From: JAHJDR01 sp964609965
Lineage (GTDB): Bacteria > UBA10199 > JADGCS01
Length of the DNA: 64,000 nucleotides
Direction: 5' to 3'
NCBI GenBank assembly: GCA_964609965.1
Contig: CAZSTS010000010.1
Coordinates: forward strand, 7,159 to 71,158
Below, in pieces: positions 33,083-41,562 of this stretch (position 1 is its first letter; the number at the start of each line of letters is the position of its first letter). Made by a program: the position numbers and the translations under genes. The notes under the pieces are model-generated. The model saw nothing but the letters and a program-made list of their open reading frames with translations, was not told the DNA's origin and did not search any database.

Positions 33083-33117
33083 CACAAAGCTCCACGTATT
33101 CGCTTTGTGTTTTTTTA
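33083..33117 (+). terminator. Hairpin followed by a T-run in the 300-base spacer
   Basis: CACAAAGC/GCTTTGTG, loop of 11 bases, followed by eight T. It would stop plus-strand transcripts, although no plus-strand gene ends nearby. The spacer 33074-33373 also holds a short hairpin CCGC-TTAG-GCGG (about 33144) and a few heptamers; nothing else is seen. Confidence 0.45.
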
Positions 33118-33221
33118 GGTTTCTAGCGCGGTTATTTGGGCTCTCCGCTTAGGCGGATCACCCATACCTTTCTTATTATCGGGAATTCTCGGTCAAATGT
33201 TGCGTGATTGAGAAGAAAAAG

Positions 33222-33242
33222 AGCTATGAGTGATGAGAAATG
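33222..33242. repeat. Short heptamer array (3 units)
   Basis: AGCTATG, AGTGATG and AGAAATG in phase. Marginal on its own, counted because of its company. Confidence 0.5.
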
Positions 33243-33373
33243 AGAAAGAAACAGAATAAGGCAATGAAATCAAGCAGTTACGATTTCACTCAATACGTAT
33301 CATATTGTGTGATTTATTGAAAAGCTGTCAAATGCTGTATACATAAGGGTTTGGGAGTGAAGAGGTGTGTGAT

Positions 33374-33676
33374 TTATTTTTTTGGTTTGACCAACATTGC
33401 ACCAGACAACAACAATACTAAAATACAAATGCCGATAGCTAATTGTTGGTTTTCGACAATCTGTTGTCCAAAAACAGCAAATGAATCATGAGTTCTGTTT
33501 ATAAAGGAATTTGAACCTCCAAAACGAGCGTAAAGTCCATGTGAATGAAAAGAATCCAGAGATGGAATGGATGGGGCTAACATCCAAGATGTAACTGTTT
33601 GTTTTGCTGCATCAATAAATGAGGCTGCACTGGTAAGAGATGGAGCAAAATGTGCGCCAAGACCTTGGATAACCAT
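33374..33676 (-). CDS. Small membrane protein, unknown function, uncharged N-terminus
   Basis: 100 residues with a good GAAAGGA site. The first 21 residues are uncharged apart from one His. The C-terminus has one membrane segment (LAIGICILVLLLSGAML) followed by KPKK, the arrangement of a tail-anchored protein. No family recognised. One of seven proteins of the window with this kind of N-terminus. Confidence 0.5.
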   Translation of the reverse strand: MVIQGLGAHFAPSLTSAASFIDAAKQTVTSWMLAPSIPSLDSFHSHGLYARFGGSNSFINRTHDSFAVFGQQIVENQQLAIGICILVLLLSGAMLVKPKK

Positions 33677-33762
33677 AGAGATTCCTTTCAGGGATTATTT
33701 CGCAGATGTAAACCCTAGGTTGCTTTTTTATGAAGAAATCGGACACAAATGTGGCCATTATT

Positions 33763-33811
33763 GGTCAAAGGTCAAAGGTCGAAGGTCGAAAGTCAAAGGT
33801 CAGGGGTCTGA
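33763..33811. repeat. Drifting heptamer array (7 units)
   Basis: Words GGTCAAA, GGTCGAA, AGTCAAA, GGTCAGG, in exact phase, upstream of typA. The rest of the spacer (33677-33870) shows no clear promoter. Confidence 0.92.
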
Positions 33812-33870
33812 TAGGGGAATAAAATATCTTTTGCTAAATAGGCGCATTCTCTGATAGAGAGCCTGCCTCG

Positions 33871-35715
33871 ATGAGCAGCCAAATAAACAATCATATACGC
33901 AATATCGCTATCATAGCCCATGTTGATCATGGCAAAACCACACTCGTAGATCATCTCTTTAAGCAAAGTGGTCTTTTTGCCATAAATCGTCAGCTCAAGG
34001 ACCAAGACCGTGTGATGGATAATATGGATCTCGAGCGAGAGCGCGGTATCACAATTACGGCCAAAAATTGCTCTGTTGTTTATAATGACGTCAAAATCAA
34101 TATCATCGACACCCCTGGCCATGCTGATTTTGGGGGAGAAGTGGAAAGATCTCTTAAAATGGCTGATGGAGCTATTCTCTTGGTGGATGCTTCTGAAGGG
34201 CCTTTGCCACAAACAAGATTTGTTCTCTTAAAAGCACTCGAACTCAATCTAAAGGTTATTGTTGTTATCAATAAAATAGATCGCGGTGATGCAAGAGCAG
34301 CTGAAGTTCTAGATGAAATCTATGATCTCTTTATTGACCTAGGTGCAGATGATGAGCAGCTCGATTTTCCAGTTCTCTATGCTGTGGGTCGTGATGGCGT
34401 TGCTAAGAAAACACTTCATGGCATTGAACAAGATCTTAAAGAGCTTTTTGATGTCATGCTCAGTTATATTCCAGGTCCTTCTTATGACCCAGAAGAACCT
34501 TTTCAAATGCTTGTGTGTAATTTGGGCTATTCTGACTACACAGGAAGACTCGCAATAGGAAAAGTTTTTCACGGCTCAGTGAAAAAGAATGAGCAACTTG
34601 TTTGCATGGGAGAGGGCGATCAAATTAAGTCTCTTAAAGTTTCTAAGTTGCAAGTTTATGATGGGATCAATTTCAAAGATGTCGATCACGTTAATACTGG
34701 TGATATTATTGTTTTGTCTGGTGTGAGTGATGTGAAAATCGGTGATACGATTTGCCATGAGGAAAGACCAAAGGCGTTAGAGCGTGTCTATGTTGATGAA
34801 CCCACAGTTTCGATGCGGTTCATGGGCAATACTTCGCCTTTCTCTGGTCAAGATGGACAGTGGGTTCAATCACAGCGTATCTATGACCGATTAAAAAAAG
34901 AGACTTTGTTTAATGTAGCGATTCAATTAGACGACGACTTTCAAAGTGATAGTTTTATTGTTAAAGGCCGAGGTGAATTTCAACTGGCAGTTTTGATCGA
35001 AACCATGCGACGTGAAGGGTACGAACTGTGCGTGGGCAGGCCAGAAATCATTTATAAAGAAGAAGATGGTGTCACAAAAGAACCTATCGAGCATTTGGTG
35101 ATTGATTGTGGCAATGAGTTCACAGGTATTGTGACCGAAAAACTTTCTACGCGTAAAGGGCGTATGGTACATATGCAACCATTTGGACCAGGGCGTGTGC
35201 GCTTAGAATTTTCGATTCCCACGCGTGGTTTGATTGGGTATCGTAGTGAGTTTCTCACAGATACAAAAGGCACGGGAATCATGAGTGCTTATCTTGAAGG
35301 GTACGAAGAATTTCGCGGTGACATTCCATCGCGTACAACAGGCTCTCTTATTGCTGATCGTCCTGGCAAAGCGATTCCTTACGCGCTTTTTTATCTTCAG
35401 GATCGTGGTAAGTTTTTTGTCAAACCCGGTACACCCATCTATGAGGGTATGGTTGTGGGAGAGCACACTCGTGATAATGATTTGAATGTAAATGTCACAA
35501 GAGAGAAAAAGCTCACCAATATTCGTGCTGCAGGACGTGATGAAAGCGTTGTTATCACAAATATCCTGCCTTTGACTTTGGAGCAGGCCATAGAGTTTAT
35601 CAAAGATGATGAACTGGTCGAAATCACACCCAAGAATATCCGAATCCGAAAAATCATTCTCAATATCCAAGAGCGAAAAATCTCTGCAAAAGGGCCTTTG
35701 TTGAATCCTATTTGA
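33871..35715 (+). CDS. typA: Ribosome-associated GTPase TypA/BipA
   Basis: 614 residues, full length. G1 AHVDHGKTT, switch II DTPGHADFGGEV, G4 NKIDR; then domain 2, EF-G-like domains (GRGEFQLAVLIETMRREGYEL) and the TypA-specific C-terminal part ending in ITPKNIRIRKIILN. It binds ribosomes and helps 50S assembly, often under stress or cold. The gene is alone on its strand. All G-motifs are intact. Confidence 0.97.
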   Translation: MSSQINNHIRNIAIIAHVDHGKTTLVDHLFKQSGLFAINRQLKDQDRVMDNMDLERERGITITAKNCSVVYNDVKINIIDTPGHADFGGEVERSLKMADGAILLVDASEGPLPQTRFVLLKALELNLKVIVVINKIDRGDARAAEVLDEIYDLFIDLGADDEQLDFPVLYAVGRDGVAKKTLHGIEQDLKELFDVMLSYIPGPSYDPEEPFQMLVCNLGYSDYTGRLAIGKVFHGSVKKNEQLVCMGEGDQIKSLKVSKLQVYDGINFKDVDHVNTGDIIVLSGVSDVKIGDTICHEERPKALERVYVDEPTVSMRFMGNTSPFSGQDGQWVQSQRIYDRLKKETLFNVAIQLDDDFQSDSFIVKGRGEFQLAVLIETMRREGYELCVGRPEIIYKEEDGVTKEPIEHLVIDCGNEFTGIVTEKLSTRKGRMVHMQPFGPGRVRLEFSIPTRGLIGYRSEFLTDTKGTGIMSAYLEGYEEFRGDIPSRTTGSLIADRPGKAIPYALFYLQDRGKFFVKPGTPIYEGMVVGEHTRDNDLNVNVTREKKLTNIRAAGRDESVVITNILPLTLEQAIEFIKDDELVEITPKNIRIRKIILNIQERKISAKGPLLNPI

Positions 35716-35844
35716 TATTATCTAACATATTGAAATTATAAAGAATCAATAGATCTAATATCTTGTTTTCTTTTCCTTTTTTCCAATCACACAACTTTTC
35801 CAAGAATTTGACGATAATACTTATTGCAACGGGGCCTAATAAGT

Positions 35845-37293
35845 ATGGGATACATAACAGCTAATAATTTAATGTGTGCAAATCTGGGACTTGTGCCTGC
35901 GACAGTAGGAGAAGTAGGTGTAGATTTACGCAATTTTGGCAACGTTGATGGCGATTTAATGCAGCGAGCTCAGATGCGAGAAACTGAAGCATCTGCTTCT
36001 AGGGGAGGAATGGTTGTTATAGAACCAGATGCTGATGTTGTCGACTTTACTGTTGATTGTACTTACAGGCCTGGGCAAAAATCTGTTAGGCAACCAACTT
36101 TATGGCAAGATCCAAACGCGATGGTATGCTGTGCAGCGCCTCGATCTCACATCGATGGTTTTACATCTGCGCAAATAGCCGATGCCATGATTGAGCAACT
36201 TCCTTTTGATGACGTTTTTTCTCGTGCAGTTGTACAACTCCTTCAGCAGTGTGCTGGAATATATGCGCTTACAGATGGAAGACCATGTAATGGTATGTAT
36301 CCCCTAAGTCTTATGCGTAAAGTGAATCGACTTTATTATTTGTATTATAATTTAGCTTTGCCTGTGACTCAGCGCGTAGGGTATCTGAGAGAAAATGCTT
36401 TAACAGGTACTGGAGAAGGTATTGATGAGACATGTCGTAGTCTTTGCGAAATATGCGATGATGAAGTTAGTGAAATAGCTCATGAGCAGGTTTTTCCAAG
36501 ATTGCTGAGTCTCTGCCTCCATAATGCTAATGAGGCTAATATTGAGATATCGGCTTCTGCAAAAGATGGTCAGCATTTTGCGGGGAGACTTATAAGCATG
36601 TATGAAAGTTTCTGTTCAAGAAATCCAGAATACAATTGTGATATTATTATAGGAAGCGAAACGGCTTTTGGAACGCGTTCAGTGACAGTTTGTATTCGTG
36701 GTCCCAATGCTTTGAGTTTGTTTCAATCTGAATCAGGAGTTCATAAATTTGAGAGTAAGTCTGTAAAAGGATCTGGACGAAAAAAAACAGGCGGAAAAGT
36801 ACATACACAACTTGTGAATGTACTTGTTCTTCCACCGATTCAAATGGAGAATGGATTCACTGAAGGAGAGCTTGAAGTGAGTTATTACAGTGGAACAGGC
36901 GCTGGTGGAATGGGCAGAAACGCTCATCAAAAGTGCGTGCGTATTTTGCACAGACCAACAGGGATAATCACAACAGGTTCTAATTCGCGTTCTAAAGAAG
37001 GTAATTTTGCTTTAGCAAGACAACGAATGATTGCAGCGCTTGATAGACGTGCTGCACTCCAAATGCGTTCTGAACGAGCTGACTTGTGGGCTGAACGTCC
37101 TGAAAGTTCTATTGTTCGTAGTTATGAATTTGACAGGGGTATGGTGAGTGAAAGAGTGCATGGTGAAAAACGGGAATATCAGTTGGTTGGTTTTATAGCA
37201 GGTAATATCAATGAATCGCTCACGCTTGCTCAGCAACAACTTCTTTTACAAGCTATTCTTAATGAATTGGAAGAAATGGAAGGATTGGGATAA
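35845..37293 (+). CDS. Class I release-factor paralogue with GGM in place of GGQ
   Basis: 482 residues from ATG 35845. Residues about 255-400 follow RF1/RF2: RLISMYESFCSRN, VTVCIRGPNALSLFQSESGVHKF, KVHTQLVNVLVLPP, then SGTGAGGMGRNAHQKCVRILHRPTGI. The catalytic GGQ is GGM (354-356), so peptidyl-tRNA hydrolysis by the usual mechanism is doubtful. The first 250 residues have no match I know and replace the stop-codon-reading N-terminal domain; the first 22 are uncharged. It may be a rescue or modulating factor, or an exported protein. Weak ribosome site. Confidence 0.75.
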   Translation: MGYITANNLMCANLGLVPATVGEVGVDLRNFGNVDGDLMQRAQMRETEASASRGGMVVIEPDADVVDFTVDCTYRPGQKSVRQPTLWQDPNAMVCCAAPRSHIDGFTSAQIADAMIEQLPFDDVFSRAVVQLLQQCAGIYALTDGRPCNGMYPLSLMRKVNRLYYLYYNLALPVTQRVGYLRENALTGTGEGIDETCRSLCEICDDEVSEIAHEQVFPRLLSLCLHNANEANIEISASAKDGQHFAGRLISMYESFCSRNPEYNCDIIIGSETAFGTRSVTVCIRGPNALSLFQSESGVHKFESKSVKGSGRKKTGGKVHTQLVNVLVLPPIQMENGFTEGELEVSYYSGTGAGGMGRNAHQKCVRILHRPTGIITTGSNSRSKEGNFALARQRMIAALDRRAALQMRSERADLWAERPESSIVRSYEFDRGMVSERVHGEKREYQLVGFIAGNINESLTLAQQQLLLQAILNELEEMEGLG

Positions 37294-37457
37294 ATTTAAA
37301 CCCATTTCATGCTTATCATCGATGTATGTTTCATGATGATAAAGGCAAAATCCATAGACAAACCCATATTGATTACATGTTCATTAACACTCTCAATTTC
37401 TCTAATATACATAGTCTGTTTATTGGTTTAATCTGACTATAAAATGGGTAAAATTTG

Positions 37458-37480
37458 GAAAAAGTGACGGTCACTTTTTC
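37458..37480. terminator. Bidirectional hairpin at the end of the membrane-protein gene
   Basis: GAAAAAGTGA-CGG-TCACTTTTTC, a perfect 10-base stem with A-rich and T-rich ends. It overlaps the stop codon of the minus-strand gene ending at 37471 and could serve both converging genes. Confidence 0.7.
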
Positions 37481-37917
37481 AATTGGAAGTGTTTCTCCTT
37501 CAAACCTCTTACCCTGAGGCAAATGCCACTCAAACGACCGCTCATCAGTCCCAAAATCACACACATAATAACATCAGTCCAAAAAGTGAGTTCTGGTACA
37601 TGACCAGTAAACACTTTTGCAATAACAAGGAGCACAATGAGGGCAAAGTAGATGCGGTCAAAGGAGAATGTGATGTGCTGAGTTTCTTGGTGCACGTGCA
37701 TGGGGACTAATTTTCGCATGGAATAGCCTACCAGCGTGAAGGGACCAAAGATGAGCAGGGCATCTATCAAGGTGAAGAACCCTGCTTGAATATCTTTGTA
37801 CAGCGCAAGAATAAAAATTACGCTGAATATAGCTAAAACAATACTACGTATCCATATTTTTGCACGACTGCGTTTAATGAACGGAGGAGGGGTATGCGAG
37901 GTTTTGTTAATGCTCAA
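37471..37917 (-). CDS. Four-segment membrane protein, unknown function
   Basis: 148 residues. Hydrophobic segments at about 24-40 (IRSIVLAIFSVIFILAL), 48-65 (FTLIDALLIFGPFTLVGY), 86-104 (IYFALIVLLVIAKVF) and 113-130 (FWTDVIMCVILGLMSG). Basic N- and C-termini point to the cytoplasm. Last codons are within a terminator hairpin. It starts 15 bases after the lipoprotein gene at 37932, so the two are likely one transcript. No family recognised. Confidence 0.6.
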   Translation of the reverse strand: MSINKTSHTPPPFIKRSRAKIWIRSIVLAIFSVIFILALYKDIQAGFFTLIDALLIFGPFTLVGYSMRKLVPMHVHQETQHITFSFDRIYFALIVLLVIAKVFTGHVPELTFWTDVIMCVILGLMSGRLSGICLRVRGLKEKHFQLKK

Positions 37918-37931
37918 GGACCGCTGTTAGT

Positions 37932-38447
37932 TTAATGGAAGTAAGCAGAAAAAGTAGAACTACAAGTGCCTGACTCTCCACTATCACTATTACTCCACGC
38001 AACAGATGCTGTCACACTAAAGGTCTCTGATAGAATGTCGGATTCAAAGTCAACACTGGTGCAAGATACTGTATCGGTTTCGGTGTATGAATCAACAGTT
38101 TCTGACATTGTAGCTCCCCAATAGAGAGTGTCTCCAGAGACTTTTCCTGATACGCCACTAAGCGTAACAACGACTTCATCATCAGTTGCGCATGTTCCAG
38201 AAATGGCTACATCATTATCAGTAACAACCATATCAAGAAGGCAGACAATTGCGTCAGGTGCATACGCGCAAGTGCTAGTGGTTTGAGTGAGAGTTAGGGT
38301 CCATTGACCGAGTTCAGCAGTGTTGAGATCAACTGTGGGTGTTGATGGAGAGGAGGGAGCGCATGATAAATCAGCGCTAGAACCACTTCCGCTACCACCA
38401 CAGTTAATAAGTAATAGTATTGTTGCAAATACAACTAAATAACGCAT
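37932..38447 (-). CDS. Small lipoprotein with cysteine pairs
   Basis: 171 residues. Lipobox LLINC with Cys16 followed by a Gly/Ser linker and a beta-rich domain rich in Thr, Ser, Asp and Val, with several Cys (SCAP, TCAYAPDAIVC, GTCATDDEV, SCTSV, GTCSS) that may form disulfides. No enzyme motif. Probably an outer-membrane or surface lipoprotein. Upstream gene of a two-gene unit with 37471-37917. Confidence 0.65.
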   Translation of the reverse strand: MRYLVVFATILLLINCGGSGSGSSADLSCAPSSPSTPTVDLNTAELGQWTLTLTQTTSTCAYAPDAIVCLLDMVVTDNDVAISGTCATDDEVVVTLSGVSGKVSGDTLYWGATMSETVDSYTETDTVSCTSVDFESDILSETFSVTASVAWSNSDSGESGTCSSTFSAYFH

Positions 38448-38601
38448 AATTTCCCTTTCTTAGTAGTTTAATAAAAAATCCTTACTATATTAATTAATTA
38501 AGGTCCATAATAAATAAAATGTGAAAAAAAGGCATGAAATTCGTCAGTTGACACGTATGTGATGGTTACGTATAGACGGCATTCTCAAAAACCTCATGTG
38601 A

Positions 38602-38615
38602 TTGATTTAGGTCAA
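38602..38615. promoter_or_regulatory. FNR/CRP-like half-palindrome
   Basis: TTGAT-TTAG-GTCAA matches the FNR-type consensus TTGAT-N4-ATCAA at nine of ten positions. It lies 155 bases upstream of the lipoprotein gene start (minus strand) and 88 bases before tRNA-Phe. A single chance match is possible. Confidence 0.25.
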
Positions 38616-38702
38616 TAACATGGGTTGGTAGAGGGTTCATCTTCGCATTCGATAATCGCATGAGTTGATGGATGGTTTGATTTTTTTATTAAAAAATCAA
38701 AC

Positions 38703-38775
<73 letters not shown>

Positions 38776-38776
38776 C

Positions 38777-38817
38777 AAAAAAAAGCCCGCACCTTTTGGT
38801 GCTGGGCTTTTTTTTTG
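38777..38817 (+). terminator. Terminator after tRNA-Phe
   Basis: AGCCC-GCACC stem with loop TTTT and a nine-base T-run, with an A-run in front. One unpaired T in the descending arm. Confidence 0.88.
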
Positions 38818-38846
38818 TGTTATTGGTAGAAATGACCGATGATATG

Positions 38847-39110
38847 AGGATTTTCAGTCCTCATGAGAGACAGACTGTCAGTCGGTAGAGTAGCTCGAGC
38901 AGGCAAACGAATGCCCAAAGGCATTCGGAAAACTGCGAGAGGAAAATCCTCGTGTCGCCTCTCTCTCATAAAGCTCCTGAACGTTGCTTTATTCGTTCGC
39001 CGCTTCAACTCACTGTCATTCATTCGCTGGGCAGCTCTTTCATTATTCGCTTTCGCGCGTTCGTCTCAGCTTCGCTTCACTAGGTCGTTCAGCTCAGCCG
39101 CCCCTGCCCA
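38847..39110 (+). pseudogene. Broken tRNA-Phe copy with two insertions
   Basis: Pieces of the gene at 38703 recur: reverse complement of the anticodon arm (38847-38863), the D-arm segment GTCGGTAGAG (38881-38890), GAAAATCCTCGTGTCG after it, and the 3' end CCGCCCCTGCCCA (39098-39110). The palindromic element at 38894-38940 splits D arm and anticodon arm, and about 145 bases split variable loop and T arm. The copy still has its own terminator at 39115. Confidence 0.75.
38894..38940. repeat. Covarying palindromic element, copy 1
   Basis: Outer words CTCGAGCAGGCAAAC and AACTGCGAGA surround an inner perfect stem CGAATGCC/GGCATTCG with loop CAAA (38908-38927). Confidence 0.85.
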
Positions 39111-39114
39111 CTTA

Positions 39115-39156
39115 AAACCTTTAGTACCCTTGTGGTACTAAAGGTTTTTTTTTTTG
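39115..39156 (+). terminator. Strong terminator after the broken tRNA-Phe copy
   Basis: Perfect 14-base stem AAACCTTTAGTACC with loop CTTGT and a T-run. It sits 5 bases after the tRNA 3'-end fragment, as the first terminator does after the intact gene. Confidence 0.88.
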
Positions 39157-39192
39157 GAATAGGTAGGAATTGAACCTGAGTGAGCGCCGAGC

Positions 39193-39240
39193 CTCGTGCA
39201 GGCAAACTTGTGCCCAAAGGCACAAGGCAAACTGCGAGAG
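39193..39240. repeat. Covarying palindromic element, copy 2
   Basis: Same outer words as copy 1; inner stem CTTGTGCC/GGCACAAG with loop CAAA (39207-39226). A reverse T-loop piece GGAATTGAACC lies 20 bases upstream. Confidence 0.85.
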
Positions 39241-39378
39241 CGAGGAAAATAAATGCGACGAATAGGAGTATTTTGTCAGCGAACGAAGGTGGGTTCGAAG
39301 TCGAGTGAGCGTTTAGCGAACCTAAAGACTGAGGACAATTCCGCCTATTTTCTGTCCTCATTCGATACTGGCTGTCAG

Positions 39379-39460
39379 TCGGTAGAGTAGCTCGAGCAGG
39401 CAAACTCATGCCCAAAGGCATGAGGCAAACTGCAAGAGAGAAAATCCTTATATCTGATTA
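39379..39460 (+). pseudogene. Second broken tRNA-Phe copy with palindromic element
   Basis: GTCGGTAGAG at about 39379 is followed by the element (39391-39438, inner stem CTCATGCC/GGCATGAG, loop CAAA) and then GAAAATCC, the same junctions as in the first broken copy. More anticodon-arm scraps follow at 39480-39515 (GACTGAAGACAATTCCGC, GAGGAAAATCCTC). The rest of 38820-39634 has no convincing gene. Confidence 0.7.
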
Positions 39461-39634
39461 TACGGTTAGTGAGCGTAAAGACTGAAGACAATTCCGCATG
39501 CGAGAGGAAAATCCTCTATGTTTTTAACCCATTCAAAAGTGGGTACGTTATTTTGACCGATTGTTGACTGGCACCTTTTGATCCACTATCGTTTACATCG
39601 CACACATGATTAAATTTAATTTTATAGGTGGAAT

Positions 39635-40516
39635 ATGAACAAAACCTTTCTCTGCAAAACTAACGATGGCAGACAAATCGAAGTTTACAAGGGAGGTTAT
39701 GAGAAAGGGCCTGTTATTCTTGCCCATCATGGCTCGCCCAGTGAAGCTGGACTTTGGAGTCTTTGGCATGAAGTCGCTCAAGAAAAGAAATTCCAGATAA
39801 TTTCAATTACACGTCCTGGATATGCACAATCAGAAAGAAAACCTGGCCGAAATGTGGCAAGCGTTGTTCCTGATGTGAAGGATGTATTAGATTCACTCGG
39901 TATTGATCACTTTGTAACAATTGGTTGGTCAGGCGGAGGCCCTCACGCACTTGCTTGTGCAACACTGATGCCTGATAAGTGCTTAGGAGTAGCTTCCTTA
40001 GCTGGTGCTGCTCCATATGGTAAGAAAGATTTTGATTTTTTAAAAGATATGGGGCCTGAAAATGTTGAAGAGTTTGGTGCAGCATTAGAAGGCGAAGCAA
40101 ATTACAAAAAATGGCTTGAGAAAAATGCAATTTCGTATCGTACAGTCACTGAATCAGATATCATTGATGCTTTTGGTGGTTTGTTGCCAGATGTAGATAA
40201 AAAAGCTTTAGTTGGTGGTTATGCTAAGTCCCTTGCAGCTTCGTTACAATACGCTCTAAAAGATGGCTTTGATGGATGGATTGATGATGGCCTAGCCTTT
40301 GTTTCTGATTGGGGATTTGAAGTTAACAAGGTTAAAGTTCCAGTAACTGTGTGGCATGGCGAACTCGATCTCATGGCTCCTATAGACCATGGACAATGGC
40401 TTGCGAACAATATCCCAAATGCAAAATATAATTTTGTAAAAGGTCATGGACATATTTCATTAGGAATGGATTATAAGAATGCAATTATAGATGATTTGCT
40501 TTTGCATTTTAAGTAA
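39635..40516 (+). CDS. Alpha/beta hydrolase
   Basis: 293 residues. Oxyanion motif HHGSP (31-35), nucleophile elbow GWSGGG with Ser99, acid in HGELDLMAP and the histidine in KGHGHISLG. No signal peptide. Acts on an ester, lactone or halide; substrate unknown. It is followed after 6 bases by azlC, which may be co-transcribed. Confidence 0.88.
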   Translation: MNKTFLCKTNDGRQIEVYKGGYEKGPVILAHHGSPSEAGLWSLWHEVAQEKKFQIISITRPGYAQSERKPGRNVASVVPDVKDVLDSLGIDHFVTIGWSGGGPHALACATLMPDKCLGVASLAGAAPYGKKDFDFLKDMGPENVEEFGAALEGEANYKKWLEKNAISYRTVTESDIIDAFGGLLPDVDKKALVGGYAKSLAASLQYALKDGFDGWIDDGLAFVSDWGFEVNKVKVPVTVWHGELDLMAPIDHGQWLANNIPNAKYNFVKGHGHISLGMDYKNAIIDDLLLHFK

Positions 40517-40522
40517 CTAAAA

Positions 40523-41215
40523 ATGCCCACCCAATCCCAAAATCCCTTCCTCTCAGGTGTGATAGTCGCATTACCTATTATCGTAGGCTACATGGCAGTG
40601 GGAATTCCCTTTGGTGTGCTTGGGGCAAAGATGGGAATCCCTGCGTGGATCTTGGTTTTGATGAGTATTTTTATTTTTGCTGGTTCAGCGCAATACGTAG
40701 CTATTCAATTATTAAGCATTGGCTCTGGATTCCTGCCTATTATTTCAGCAACATTTATTCTCAATTTACGACATTTTCTCATGGCTACATCCCTTGGTGA
40801 TGCGTTGCCAAAGGTCAGACTTCCTTTTCTCACTTATTTAGCACAATCCATCACTGACGAAACCTTTGGAATGAATATTGTTAAGCTAGACAAAGAAAAA
40901 AACCTGCATCCCATGAATGTCTTGGGAACGAATTTACTGGCTCATACATCTTGGGTTGTAGCCACAGCGATTGGGGCAGTGTTGGGGAACGTGATTCCTA
41001 TTCAACCTATATACACAGCAGGGGCTTTGCCAATCATGTTTGCTGTTTTATTAGCTCTACAGATAAAAAATGTTTTTCATGTGATTTTGGCATTATTTTC
41101 GATTGTTTTGACAGTGGTTTTACTAAAACTCTTATCAGGTTCATGGCCGTTTTTGATAACAGCTTTGATAGTTCCAACTTTGGCCACAATTATTGAGGTA
41201 AAGCGCGGAAAATGA
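40523..41215 (+). CDS. azlC: AzlC-family branched-chain amino acid exporter, large subunit
   Basis: 230 residues with about six or seven membrane segments. GYMAVGIPFGVLGAKMG, FAGSAQYVAIQLL and LNLRHFLMATSLGDALP are typical of AzlC. With AzlD it exports branched-chain amino acids or their analogues. Stop and start of azlD overlap by four bases, which means translational coupling. Confidence 0.92.
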   Translation: MPTQSQNPFLSGVIVALPIIVGYMAVGIPFGVLGAKMGIPAWILVLMSIFIFAGSAQYVAIQLLSIGSGFLPIISATFILNLRHFLMATSLGDALPKVRLPFLTYLAQSITDETFGMNIVKLDKEKNLHPMNVLGTNLLAHTSWVVATAIGAVLGNVIPIQPIYTAGALPIMFAVLLALQIKNVFHVILALFSIVLTVVLLKLLSGSWPFLITALIVPTLATIIEVKRGK

Positions 41216-41550
41216 GTAATGAGTATTTATTGCTAATCATCCTAGGCATGTTCATAGTGACGTATCCAGTGCGATTTATTCCCATGGTGTTTTTTAATCG
41301 TATTGGCCTGCCTTCGATCTTCAAAACATGGCTGAGCTACATGCCTGTTGCTATCTTTGCAGCACTTCTTACACAGATATTTTACAACCAATCCACAGGA
41401 CAATTCGAGATCGACAAGCAATTTGCCTTGCTCACATCCTGTCTCGCCACAATCGTTCTTACATATAAGACCAAGTCTATTGGATGGGGATTGGGATTTG
41501 GGTTTGGGTTTTATCTTTTAGTGACGTATTTGGCGTTGAATGTGTTTTGA
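41212..41550 (+). CDS. azlD: AzlD-family exporter, small subunit
   Basis: 112 residues, three or four membrane segments (LLLIILGMFIVTYPVRFIPMVFF, WLSYMPVAIFAALLTQIF, LATIVLTYKTKSIGWGLGFGFGFYLLVTYL). Small partner of AzlC. The YPVRFIP motif is typical. Overlaps azlC by four bases. Confidence 0.9.
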   Translation: MSNEYLLLIILGMFIVTYPVRFIPMVFFNRIGLPSIFKTWLSYMPVAIFAALLTQIFYNQSTGQFEIDKQFALLTSCLATIVLTYKTKSIGWGLGFGFGFYLLVTYLALNVF

Positions 41551-41562
41551 TGGAAGACTGGA

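Noticed and set aside
33222..33242. Start of a small gene at the ATG-rich ATGAGTGATGAG stretch
   Set aside because: The ATGs come from heptamer words and no open frame of useful length follows.
38894..38940. Intron in tRNA-Phe
   Set aside because: The inserts sit in broken copies between D arm and anticodon arm, not at an intron position, and the intact gene beside them has none.
38863..39141. 92-residue basic open frame through the tRNA-Phe fragment field
   Set aside because: It runs over palindromic elements and tRNA pieces, has no ribosome site and has Arg/Ser/Leu composition typical of a non-coding frame.
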